Positions 1 through 7,363 of a stretch of 34,073 nucleotides of DNA are shown in pieces. Under the pieces are notes generated by a model. The model was not told the origin of the DNA. It worked only from the letters and a program-made list of their open reading frames with translations, and searched no databases. The stretch spans positions 1 to 34,073 of the forward strand of contig CAYTFK010000036.1 of the NCBI GenBank assembly GCA_964436865.1, read 5' to 3'. How positions within the stretch are numbered: the stretch's first letter is position 1; each line of letters begins with the position of its first letter. The position numbers and the translations under genes were made by a program. The DNA is from JAXGPP01 sp964436865. GTDB lineage: Bacteria > Planctomycetota > Planctomycetia > Pirellulales > Thermoguttaceae.

Positions 1-211
1 TGCACACACTTTCTGACCGAGGTCCAACGATCCGCGAAGGAGCGTCGAGCCGGCTTGGGGGTGAATCGTGCAATGGGTCAGATCTTCATCGATTGCTAAC
101 CGGATCGAAATGGTCGCGCGGTTGCCCCGGGCCGGTTGTCGTGTTATTGATGATCCTGCGGTCAAGGTGCCGACGTCCCGAGTCTGAGGCGATGCTTGCA
201 GCGAGGTTATC
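1..211. other. Left edge, no clear gene
   Basis: No gene can be supported here. Plus-strand frame 1 is open from the first base to a TAA at 97-99 (32 codons), so this could be the tail of a gene that starts outside the window, but the peptide is too short to recognise. The remaining bases form the leader of the gene at 212, with a GAGG at 203-206 as its ribosome binding site. Confidence 0.4.
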
Positions 212-556
212 ATGGCGTTACGGAGATCGCGAGAAGCGACGATCGCGGTGTCCGGTTCGGCGGAGGTGTGGTTCCGCAACTTCCGCCGCGCGCTGGAGGC
301 CGAGGGCTTCAGCCGGATCGAGGTCGCGCCCCAAGCACGCACCATGAGAGCGGTTTTCTGGAAGAGTCGGGTTCGCGGAGACCTGGAAGTCACGTTCGTG
401 GAGACCGATCGGGTGACGAACGTCGTGGCCCGCGCCACCGCCGAGATCCTCAACCTGGATGCGTTGATCTGGAATCCGGCGACCGTGATCCTGACCGCCT
501 TGAAGCAGGCGATCAACCGTTGCCTGACAGTCGATCTCACGCGCGTCAACACCTGA
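212..556 (+). CDS. Small protein of unknown function
   Basis: This gene encodes 114 residues that I do not recognise. The ATG at 212 has a GAGG five bases upstream, which decides the start. The protein has no signal peptide or membrane segment. It is a mixed alpha/beta-looking sequence, with a strand-like middle (IEVAPQARTMRAVFW, DLEVTFVETDRVTNVV) followed by a hydrophobic helical end (LIWNPATVILTALKQAINR). The gene converges on the lipoprotein gene, whose stop lies only 26 bases away, so the two are not co-transcribed. Overlapping open frames on both strands at 196-1701 and 218-907 look like shadows. Coding is likely from the binding site and the ordinary amino-acid composition; function is unknown. 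Confidence 0.65.
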   Translation: MALRRSREATIAVSGSAEVWFRNFRRALEAEGFSRIEVAPQARTMRAVFWKSRVRGDLEVTFVETDRVTNVVARATAEILNLDALIWNPATVILTALKQAINRCLTVDLTRVNT

Positions 557-582
557 CAGGGATTGAGTGGCCGACAGACGCA

Positions 583-2697
583 TCACGGCGCGCCCGTGGC
601 CGGATTCTTGATCGTAATGGCGAGCACGTCGATGGCAAGCTTCTCTTCCAACTCCGCGCCGACGGCCGGCGCGCCTTTGCCGCGGCGGATAATCACATCG
701 ACCGACCGCACCTGACCGCCGTCGAGCGACTCGAGTCCGCTGAGCCACACCACGTCGCCTGCCGCGTGCTCGCGGACTCCTTCGAGGCGATGGCGGTAGT
801 GCCCTGCGACCTTCAGCAGGCGGTTGGTCTCTTCGATCCGTACGTGGCGAACCTGAGTGGGCGAGACGGGGAGCGACTGGCCGTCGATCACCGCTTGTTG
901 AGGCCAATCGAGCCAGTAGTTCGACACAACACGCGCCCCGTCGTGGATCGCCACGGGAAAATCATCCGGCACTCCGGCATCACTGCGGGCGCTGGGGCTC
1001 CACTGGGAAGCCCGGGCCTGGTATGCCAACTTCAGGCGGTCGCAGAAAGACGCCAGTCCGTCGCGGCTCAAGATCCTCCACTCTTCGGCCACTTTTTCCC
1101 ATTGCCTGGCTGCTTCCTGCCGATCGCGAAGCTTGTTGATCGTGCGCGACGCCAGCAGCGCCCCCTGGTTCGCCGGGGCGCGGCGAGCGACCGTCTTGAG
1201 CACCACGGCAAATCCCGGTTCTACCACGGCGGCGGTGGCAACGCGGGCATTGAACAGGCTCTGCGGCCCTTCCTGCCAGGTTCGCTCCAGGGCCGCCAGC
1301 AGCCGCGACCGCAACAGATCGTTCGGCACGCTGCTGGCCAACAGCACCAGGCCTGCCTGATTGTCGAGCGAGTGGAGCTGGTACACGCGGTCGGCCAGCC
1401 GGGCAACCGACGACTCATTCCACACATAGCGGGCCATACGGGTCGGCAAACGCGGGTCGTCAAGCACTTCTGGCGCGGGGATCGAGTTCGAGGCGGACCG
1501 GACCCCGCGTCTCATCGTCCGCGCCGTGGGCATCGCAAGATCCGCGCGCGGCGTTCCCAGCAGGCGACGGAGGACTTCGGAGCTGAAGCTTGTCAGGTTC
1601 GCTTCGATGGCCTCTTTCATTTCCGCCGGGGTGCTGAAATCGTGGTACAGCATCGCCTGAGCGGCGAGGTTGTCGGGACAAGGCTCAAGCAGCACTGCTG
1701 ACAGCATGTCGCGCTGTCCGGGTGAGCTCGAAGGGGCCAGCATGCGCGTCGCCATCTCCATGCGGACCGACTCCGCGCCAGACGGCGTCAGGGCGGCGAG
1801 CAGCGCGATCACCGAATCCGGGTTTCTGTAAGCCCCCTCCGACGCCGACTGCGACAGCTTCATCAGCACTTCCAGCAGCACGGCGTCCGTCTCCGCACTC
1901 GGCCGGCCGGCGATTGCATCCAATGCGGCCTTCCTTGCCGACGGGACGTTGCCGGCCAGTTCACCCCCAACAATCTGCCCCAGGGTCTGCCGGGCGACCG
2001 CGGTCGCGTTGATCGAGAGGGCTTCGGCGATTGCGGCCACGGTTGCCGCCTCATCGGCCGAGTTGCCCTGCGCGCGGCGGCGAGGCGGGCTGTCTTCGTC
2101 GGCCAGCCCGGCGTTCGGCGGGCCCAGATCGTCGCTGCTGAGGAGGTTAGTCAGCAGCCGGGCGGCGCTGGCATTGCCGACGAAGCGGCGGCCAAGCAGG
2201 GCGATGGCGTCGGACAGGCGCGGATCGGCCTGGGCACGGGCAAGATAGTAATGCTCTGCCTTCCACTCCGCGATATCAAGCGGCAGGGCGGCCGCCGGGG
2301 CGGACGGCAGACCCTTTGCTCGCGCGTTGGGCCGAGCCCCTGGCTGCAGGGCAACTTGCGCGGCCGCCTCCGCCTCGGCCACCTCGGCCGCTACCTGTTT
2401 CCGCTGGCGTTCCTCTTCCTGTTTCTTCCTGGTCTCCTCCGCGGCGAGGGCGGCCTTCTTTTCCTCCTCCTCCTCGGCTTTCTGCTTTGCCTCTCGGTTC
2501 TTGCGCCACTCTTCTTCAGACAATCCGCCCCACTTGGCATAGGGGTCGTTGTCGCCGCTTCCACCGCCGCCGCCACAGCCGCCACAACCGGGCAGAAGCG
2601 CAAGCAGTACAAGCAGCATCAACCAGACCGCGCCGCGATGCCACGTGGTTGGGCACCGGCACACTCCTCCGCCAGCAGACCTCTGTTCAGCATTCAC
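583..2697 (-). CDS. Large lipoprotein of unknown function
   Basis: This gene encodes a predicted 704-residue lipoprotein. A hydrophobic helix (about 24-35) ends in a lipobox-like LPGC, so Cys38 would be lipidated and the protein anchored outside the cytoplasmic membrane. A Gly-rich stretch follows, then a charged Glu/Lys/Arg coiled coil (about 55-115). Residues 140-500 are Ala/Leu-rich helical sequence that could be repeat-like, and the last 120 residues look beta-rich. No catalytic motif was recognised. The start is a GTG at 2697 preceded by an AGGGAG nine bases away. It is transcribed divergently from the DUF1559 gene at 2942, and the shared intergenic region holds an inverted repeat. It may be a scaffold or envelope-tethering protein, but that is only a guess from architecture. 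Confidence 0.85.
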   Translation of the reverse strand: MNAEQRSAGGGVCRCPTTWHRGAVWLMLLVLLALLPGCGGCGGGGGSGDNDPYAKWGGLSEEEWRKNREAKQKAEEEEEKKAALAAEETRKKQEEERQRKQVAAEVAEAEAAAQVALQPGARPNARAKGLPSAPAAALPLDIAEWKAEHYYLARAQADPRLSDAIALLGRRFVGNASAARLLTNLLSSDDLGPPNAGLADEDSPPRRRAQGNSADEAATVAAIAEALSINATAVARQTLGQIVGGELAGNVPSARKAALDAIAGRPSAETDAVLLEVLMKLSQSASEGAYRNPDSVIALLAALTPSGAESVRMEMATRMLAPSSSPGQRDMLSAVLLEPCPDNLAAQAMLYHDFSTPAEMKEAIEANLTSFSSEVLRRLLGTPRADLAMPTARTMRRGVRSASNSIPAPEVLDDPRLPTRMARYVWNESSVARLADRVYQLHSLDNQAGLVLLASSVPNDLLRSRLLAALERTWQEGPQSLFNARVATAAVVEPGFAVVLKTVARRAPANQGALLASRTINKLRDRQEAARQWEKVAEEWRILSRDGLASFCDRLKLAYQARASQWSPSARSDAGVPDDFPVAIHDGARVVSNYWLDWPQQAVIDGQSLPVSPTQVRHVRIEETNRLLKVAGHYRHRLEGVREHAAGDVVWLSGLESLDGGQVRSVDVIIRRGKGAPAVGAELEEKLAIDVLAITIKNPATGAP

Positions 2698-2844
2698 CGT
2701 TCGCTCTCCCTGAGAACATGGCGGCGAGTGGGCGCCGCCGTCACGTCTTCCGTCAGATTACCGGTCGGCAGCGAAGATGCAACGGCGCCTGCGAACCGTA
2801 ACCGACTTTTAGCGCAACTTTAATCGGGCCGACATCAAACGCTC

Positions 2845-2861
2845 ATTATCGCGCGGATAAT
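2845..2861. promoter_or_regulatory. Inverted repeat, possible operator
   Basis: ATTATC and GATAAT form a perfect 6-bp inverted repeat with a 5-base spacer. It sits in the 244-base region between the divergent lipoprotein and DUF1559 genes. An AT-rich patch just upstream (about 2798-2836) contains TTAGCG and TTAATC spaced 11 bases apart. The site has the geometry of a dimeric regulator operator; no binding protein is known. Confidence 0.3.
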
Positions 2862-2941
2862 CATGCTTCAACGTTTGCCGCGTGCCGCACCTTGCAGCGG
2901 CGTTACCCTCCGCTGAACCAGCACGGGATGCTGAGGTGTTT

Positions 2942-4111
2942 ATGAAAACTACAGTTGCCAACGCGTCGCACGATCGCTGCACCGGGCTTCACTTCCGTCG
3001 CGGCGTGACGCTGATGGAGTTGCTGGTTGTGATCGTGATCATCTCGATCCTGTTGGCGTTGCTGTTCCCCGCGCTCAACGCGGCCCGCGAGTCGAGCCGC
3101 CGATCGGCTTGCCAGAGCAATCTGCGACAACTGGGAGTAGGGTTGCTGGCCCACGCCGGACGGTCTCCGGATCAGCGCTACTGTTCAGGCGCGTTTCACT
3201 GGCGGCACGACGGTTCGGTGGTCGATTACGGCTGGGTGGCCGACCTGATGAAGCAGGGGACGCCGGCGGGCAGGATGCTTTGCCCGTCGAACCCGGCCGA
3301 GATCAGCGAGACCTACAACGACCTGCTCACGATGGATCCGGCAGCGGTGGCCGCCGACGCCTGCAGTTGCATCTCCCTGGAGGATCTGGCGGGATCGGCC
3401 GAGCAAACGGCACCCGATGGCCAGGTGATCGAGAATCCTTGCCGGACGATTGTCGAGGATGCTCCCGGTGCGGACGTCCGGCAGCAGATCGTCGCGAGCC
3501 AGATCCTTGAGAAGCACTTCAACACCAATTACACGGCCAGTTGGCTCCTCGTCCGTGGCGGAGTCGCGCTCGACGCCAACGGCAACCCGAAGACGTGCTC
3601 CGGGTGCGCGACGGCGCCGACCGACCTCAAGGCGCGCGGCTCTTCGACGGGTCCTCTTCGCCAGAGCACGGTAGACACCGGGACCGCGCCCTCGAGTTTC
3701 GTTCCCCTGTTGGGCTGCGGCGCGGCGGCGGGCATCTTGAGTCAGACGGTCGGGCCGGTGGAATTGGGCGTGCCCATAGCGAAGAGCTTCACGGATGGGC
3801 CCGTGCTCAATCCCGATATGACATTGCCGGCCGCGTTTGCTTCCGGCACGCCGCGCGGCGGCGCCAGTGGCTGGTGGTCGGTATGGGCTCGCGGCACGCT
3901 GCAGGACTATCGCGGCTTTGCACCCGTGCATCGCGGGACGTGCAATCTGCTGTTTGCCGACGGCAGCGTCAAGACCTTTGAGGACCAGAACAAAGACGGC
4001 CTGCTCAACAACGGGTTCACCTCCACGACGAGCAACGGTTTCGCCGACGACACGGTCGAGATCTCGCCGAACGACGTCTTCAGCCTCTGGTCGCTCAAGG
4101 AATCGCTGTGA
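2942..4111 (+). CDS. DUF1559 pseudopilin-like protein, copy 1
   Basis: This 389-residue protein belongs to the planctomycete DUF1559 group, built like type II/IV pseudopilins. Residues 20-42 form a prepilin signal (RGVTLMELLVV) with Gly21 before the cleavage site and Glu26 at the conserved +5 position, continuing into the N-terminal membrane helix. The C-terminal H-x9-DG motif is intact (His330, Asp340, Gly341). It is followed by a D-x-N-x-D loop (348-352) resembling a calcium-binding loop. The middle is Cys-containing and long, and is shared with the protein at 4651 (RYCSGA, YGWVAD, MLCPSNP). An ATG at 2882 would add 20 residues, but the ATG at 2942 has a GAGG five bases upstream and a better prepilin leader. 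It is probably exported and assembled in or on the envelope; its partner is unknown. Confidence 0.88.
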   Translation: MKTTVANASHDRCTGLHFRRGVTLMELLVVIVIISILLALLFPALNAARESSRRSACQSNLRQLGVGLLAHAGRSPDQRYCSGAFHWRHDGSVVDYGWVADLMKQGTPAGRMLCPSNPAEISETYNDLLTMDPAAVAADACSCISLEDLAGSAEQTAPDGQVIENPCRTIVEDAPGADVRQQIVASQILEKHFNTNYTASWLLVRGGVALDANGNPKTCSGCATAPTDLKARGSSTGPLRQSTVDTGTAPSSFVPLLGCGAAAGILSQTVGPVELGVPIAKSFTDGPVLNPDMTLPAAFASGTPRGGASGWWSVWARGTLQDYRGFAPVHRGTCNLLFADGSVKTFEDQNKDGLLNNGFTSTTSNGFADDTVEISPNDVFSLWSLKESL

Positions 4112-4163
4112 AGAGGCCGGACGAGGGATGCAAGTCTACGGCTGAGCACTGGTTCGCCTGTTC

Positions 4164-4190
4164 GAACGGGAACAACGTCTCCTCCCGTTC
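4164..4190 (+). terminator. Stem-loop after DUF1559 copy 1
   Basis: GAACGGGA and TCCCGTTC make a perfect 8-bp stem with an 11-base loop, 52 bases after the stop of the first DUF1559 gene. No T-run follows, so this is a terminator candidate only by position and stem. Confidence 0.35.
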
Positions 4191-4350
4191 CGCCGTCTAT
4201 TCGCCCCATCGAGTTCAGCACGGTCGACAGGAATTTCTGGAATTAGCGGAAAGCTCACGCGCCGCCCATCAAACGCTAGCACCCGGTGTGGATAATTGCG
4301 GCTCATAGGCGACACGCGAGTGTCGAGCGACAACCGGGGAAGTGTCCGAG

Positions 4351-4450
4351 NNNNNNNNNNNNNNNNNNNNNNNNNNNNNNNNNNNNNNNNNNNNNNNNNN
4401 NNNNNNNNNNNNNNNNNNNNNNNNNNNNNNNNNNNNNNNNNNNNNNNNNN
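4351..4450. other. Assembly gap of 100 N
   Basis: Exactly 100 undetermined bases lie inside the 539-base space between the two DUF1559 genes. The same 10 bases (AGTGTCCGAG) occur immediately before (4341-4350) and immediately after (4451-4460) the gap. That is what two contig ends sharing a short overlap look like, so the true gap may be zero or even negative. The rest of 4112-4650 shows two hairpins and no supportable gene. Confidence 0.97.
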
Positions 4451-4583
4451 AGTGTCCGAGGCGAAGAAGAGAAGGGAAAGGAGGTGCGGCAGGGGAACAC
4501 TGCGGCAGGCAGCCTGTGGCTGGCCGACGAGGTTCAGGTCGGGCTTTGTGACACGATGCCAATGCCGGCACAAGACTCAACAT

Positions 4584-4600
4584 CCGCCCCAACGGGGCGG
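4584..4600. promoter_or_regulatory. GC-rich hairpin upstream of DUF1559 copy 2
   Basis: CCGCCCC and GGGGCGG form a perfect 7-bp stem around an AAC loop, 50 bases before the start of the second DUF1559 gene. It could be a leader structure, a terminator for an upstream transcript, or a dispersed GC-rich palindrome. The sequence alone does not decide. Confidence 0.35.
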
Positions 4601-4650
4601 GCAGCGTATCGGAATGATGGTTTGTGACCCAGTCATGTGGAGAGAACACG

Positions 4651-5922
4651 ATGAAGCGAAAAGGTTTTACACTCGTCGAGATGCTGGTGGTGATCACGAT
4701 CATCGCCATCCTCATCGCCCTGCTCCTGCCAGCCATGTCGCGGGCGCGGGAGTCAGCGCGGAATGCAACCTGCAAGAACAACTTGAGTCAGATGGGCAAG
4801 GCGCTGGAAATCTTCTCCAGCCGCGATCCAGCCGAGCGGTACTGCACCGGTGCGTACGACTTCCGACGCGACGGCTGCCCCGACACCTGGGGCTGGGTCG
4901 CCGACATCGTCAATATCGGCGCCGGCAAGCCGCAGGAGATGCTCTGCCCGACGAATCCCATCCGCGGCTCGGAGAAGCTCAACGATCTGTGGGGCCGGGA
5001 TTCGACGGACGCCAGCGACGGCGCTCCTGTGGATCGGTTGCAAAGCGGTGCCTGCTTCCTCAATGGCACGAGCTTCGGCGGGGTGGCCGACGACACCCCT
5101 GCCCGGGCCGACATGGTGGCGCGGCTGTTCCTCGACAAAGGGTACGGCACGAACTACGCATCGAGCTGGTATCTCGTCCGATCCGGCCTGAAGTTCGAGC
5201 CGGGGACCGGCACCATCGCGAACCCATTGACCGCCATCACGCAGGCCACCGCCGCCGCCAATGCCCCGGGCACAAGCTCATACAAGGGAGTAGGCGGCAC
5301 TCTGGGGCCGCTCACCCGCCGCGTGGTCGAGTCGTCGAAGATCCCCAGCTCCAACATTCCGCTTCTGGGCGATGCGGCTCCAGGCGATCCGGACGAGGCC
5401 ATTGCCGCCGCCACGATCAAGAAGGATCCTGCGTTGGCCGACCCTGGGGTGTTCGCGAACCTGGGTGACGACGAGGTGAAGACCTACGTCGAGGCCGGCG
5501 ATCGGCTGGCAGAGTCCTTCAACGACGGCCCGGCGCAGTACAACGAGGGCGATGCCATCGTGCTCATGCCGATGGGAACGCCGGTCTCCGCTCAGCTCGA
5601 CTGCGAATCGAGCCCCGCGGGTTGTGCCCCGGCGAACACCACGGGCGGTACCTGGCTGCAGGACACCCGTGACTGGTTCGCAATGCACGGTTCGGGCAAC
5701 AAGGCCACCTGCAACATCCTCATGGCGGATGGCAGCGTCAAGGAATTCGCCGACTTGAACGGCGACCGCTATCTCAATCCCGGTTTCCCTGTTGACCCGA
5801 CGGTGGCCGTGGCCGGAACCGGGTACCGGGACGGCACGGTGGAGTTGCCTCCGGCCGAGATCTTCAGCGGGATCTTCCTCGGCATCGACGCCGGCAAGAC
5901 GGTCAAGTTCGAGGCCAACTAG
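4651..5922 (+). CDS. DUF1559 pseudopilin-like protein, copy 2
   Basis: This 423-residue protein starts with a short classical prepilin leader: MKRKG, then FTLVEMLVV, with Gly5 before the cleavage site and Glu10 at +5. The ATG at 4651 has GGAGA seven bases upstream; a GTG at 4624 would spoil the short leader. It is a paralogue of the protein at 2942, sharing RYCTGA, WGWVAD, MLCPTNP, a GTNYASSWYLVR block and a SFNDGP block. The C-terminal motif is altered: His346 and the Asp-Gly at 360-361 are separated by 13 residues, not nine. A D-x-N-x-D loop (368-372) follows. It is likely an envelope or secretion-linked pseudopilin; substrate and partners are unknown. Confidence 0.9.
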   Translation: MKRKGFTLVEMLVVITIIAILIALLLPAMSRARESARNATCKNNLSQMGKALEIFSSRDPAERYCTGAYDFRRDGCPDTWGWVADIVNIGAGKPQEMLCPTNPIRGSEKLNDLWGRDSTDASDGAPVDRLQSGACFLNGTSFGGVADDTPARADMVARLFLDKGYGTNYASSWYLVRSGLKFEPGTGTIANPLTAITQATAAANAPGTSSYKGVGGTLGPLTRRVVESSKIPSSNIPLLGDAAPGDPDEAIAAATIKKDPALADPGVFANLGDDEVKTYVEAGDRLAESFNDGPAQYNEGDAIVLMPMGTPVSAQLDCESSPAGCAPANTTGGTWLQDTRDWFAMHGSGNKATCNILMADGSVKEFADLNGDRYLNPGFPVDPTVAVAGTGYRDGTVELPPAEIFSGIFLGIDAGKTVKFEAN

Positions 5923-5965
5923 ATCGCGGAAATCACCGTGCGGGTGATCGGTCGGGACGCGAGCC

Positions 5966-5996
5966 TGCAGGCGGGAGTAACCGGCTCCCGCCTGCA
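5966..5996 (+). terminator. Stem-loop after DUF1559 copy 2
   Basis: TGCAGGCGGGAG and CTCCCGCCTGCA form a perfect 12-bp stem with a 7-base loop, 43 bases after the preceding stop codon. There is no T-tract, but the stem is strong. Its presence also argues that the next gene starts at 6031, after the hairpin, and not at the upstream GTG at 5938. Confidence 0.5.
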
Positions 5997-6030
5997 TCCA
6001 TGTCACCAAAGCAAGGCGAGAGCGAAGCAA

Positions 6031-7179
6031 ATGCGCAGCAAGCGGCAGTGGATTGCGGTGGCCGGATTGTCGGCGCTGTTGGGTGGCCTGGCGCTATGGG
6101 GCGGGGCGCGGGGCATGCCCGGTACACCACCGGAGTTGCGGCCCCCGGAAGCGGCGGCCGAGGGAGGTACGAAGACGTATCCGAAAGCAGTCGTCGACAA
6201 GGCCGAGCACCATTTCGGCTTTCTTGATCCCGCCGACCGCTGCGAACACGTTTTCATGATCCGCAACGAAGGAACCTCGCCCCTGGAATTGACGCGCGGA
6301 ACGACCTCCTGCAAGTGCACGATGAGCGACATCCCGGAGATGCCGATTCCACCGGGCGGCGAGGTCGGCATCCGCGTAGCCTCGAAAATCGTGCAGAAGG
6401 AAGGAGCCTTCTCCCACAGCGCGATCGTATTCACCAACGACCCGCAGAACTCGACGATACGGTTGCGAATCCAGGGAGAGGTGCGGAAGTACATCGGCGC
6501 ACACCCCAGCCGGATCGTAGTGGCCGACATCAAGCGGAACGAGACTTGCGCGGCCGAACTGACGGTGTACTCGCAGGTGTGGAAAGACTTCGAGATCCGC
6601 GACATCCAGGCGTCGCTCGCCGGCCTGAACTGGGAGTTGCTCGGCCCGGCGGACCCGGCTGCACTCAGGAAGCTCGGCGCGCGGTCCGGCCAGCGACTGC
6701 AGGTGACGGTTCCGGCGGAGACTGCGGTAAGAGATTTCTGGGAACGCCTGGAGTTGACGGCGGCGCCGGCCGCCGGGGCAGAGCCGCGGCGGCTGGTGGT
6801 CGATATATCGGGATCGGTGCTCGCCCGGGTGGAGCTGACAGGAGCGAAACTCGACGCGCTCCATCGCGTTGTGCGACTGGGTGCGCTGCGGAAAGGAGAG
6901 GGGGCAGTCGAGCGGCTGGCCCTCGTGGTGCGCGACGATCATCGCGACGTCAAGATCCACCAGATCGAGACTGACCCGAGCTTCCTCCAGGTGCAAATGA
7001 CGCCGCACGAGCGCAGCGGCGGCGCCGCGCGTCTGTACCTGATTGAACTGGAGATTCCCGCCGACGCACCGGCCTGCAACTACCTGACCGAGAAGGCCAA
7101 CGTGCGGATTATCACCGACCACCCTGTAGCGCCGACGATCGAATTTGGGGTCGCGTTTGCGGTGGCCAGCCGCCAATAG
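6031..7179 (+). CDS. DUF1573 exported protein
   Basis: This 382-residue protein has an N-terminal hydrophobic helix (about 7-27) that could be a signal peptide or anchor. A DUF1573 domain of the ASPM/SPD-2/Hydin-type immunoglobulin fold follows at about 50-150. The family hallmarks are visible: HFGFLDPADR, a RNEGTSPLELTRG strand pair, Cys94-Lys-Cys96 in place of the common CGC, and IPPGGEVGIRV. Residues 155-380 look like one or two more beta domains of the same kind. DUF1573 proteins are common in planctomycetes and Bacteroidetes, and their role is not established. The start is the ATG at 6031, with only a weak purine-rich binding site. It lies close behind the DUF1559 gene but a strong hairpin separates them. 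Confidence 0.87.
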   Translation: MRSKRQWIAVAGLSALLGGLALWGGARGMPGTPPELRPPEAAAEGGTKTYPKAVVDKAEHHFGFLDPADRCEHVFMIRNEGTSPLELTRGTTSCKCTMSDIPEMPIPPGGEVGIRVASKIVQKEGAFSHSAIVFTNDPQNSTIRLRIQGEVRKYIGAHPSRIVVADIKRNETCAAELTVYSQVWKDFEIRDIQASLAGLNWELLGPADPAALRKLGARSGQRLQVTVPAETAVRDFWERLELTAAPAAGAEPRRLVVDISGSVLARVELTGAKLDALHRVVRLGALRKGEGAVERLALVVRDDHRDVKIHQIETDPSFLQVQMTPHERSGGAARLYLIELEIPADAPACNYLTEKANVRIITDHPVAPTIEFGVAFAVASRQ

Positions 7180-7214
7180 CGCGGCGGTGCCGTTCAGCTC
7201 CGCGTAGGTGGTCC

Positions 7215-7227
7215 GGGGCGGAGCCCC
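7215..7227 (+). terminator. Small GC hairpin after the DUF1573 gene
   Basis: GGGGC and GCCCC form a 5-bp stem with a GGA loop, 35 bases after the DUF1573 stop, followed by CCTTAATA. The stem is short and there is no T-run, so the call is weak. It does mark the border between the DUF1573 gene and the next promoter region. Confidence 0.25.
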
Positions 7228-7244
7228 CCTTAATACAACGGGCT

Positions 7245-7298
7245 TTCACAGATTGCTAACACGCTCTTAATACAGGCTTGACCGCAAAGGCTTACAAT
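7245..7298 (+). promoter_or_regulatory. Candidate Pho box array and -10 box
   Basis: Four hexamers sit at an exact 11-base period: TTCACA (7245), CTAACA (7256), TTAATA (7267) and TTGACC (7278). Nine bases after the last is a -10-like TACAAT (7293-7298). PhoB/PhoP-type regulators bind direct repeats with an 11-bp repeat unit, and a Pho box often replaces the -35 about ten bases before the -10. The genes downstream include phoB and phoR. A second -10-like box, TAGAAT, lies at 7334-7339. The regulatory reading is inferred from spacing and context. Confidence 0.4.
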
Positions 7299-7363
7299 CG
7301 GGCCGCCTGGACGGTGGCAGGCGCCGCCGGGCATAGAATTCCGCTCATGCCCGGGACCGACTG

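Noticed and set aside
85..101. TTCATC-GATTG-CTAACC, similar to the Pho-box-like array at 7245
   Set aside because: It shares 14 of 17 positions with 7245-7261 but has no further repeats and no -10 box at the right distance. Short matches of this size are expected by chance in 34 kb.
196..1701. A 501-codon plus-strand open frame
   Set aside because: It overlaps the 212-556 gene in another frame and is antisense to the lipoprotein; Arg/Gly/His-rich with no domain.
4296..5468. A plus-strand open frame crossing the N gap
   Set aside because: It stays open only because N codons are not read as stops, and it overlaps DUF1559 copy 2 in another frame.
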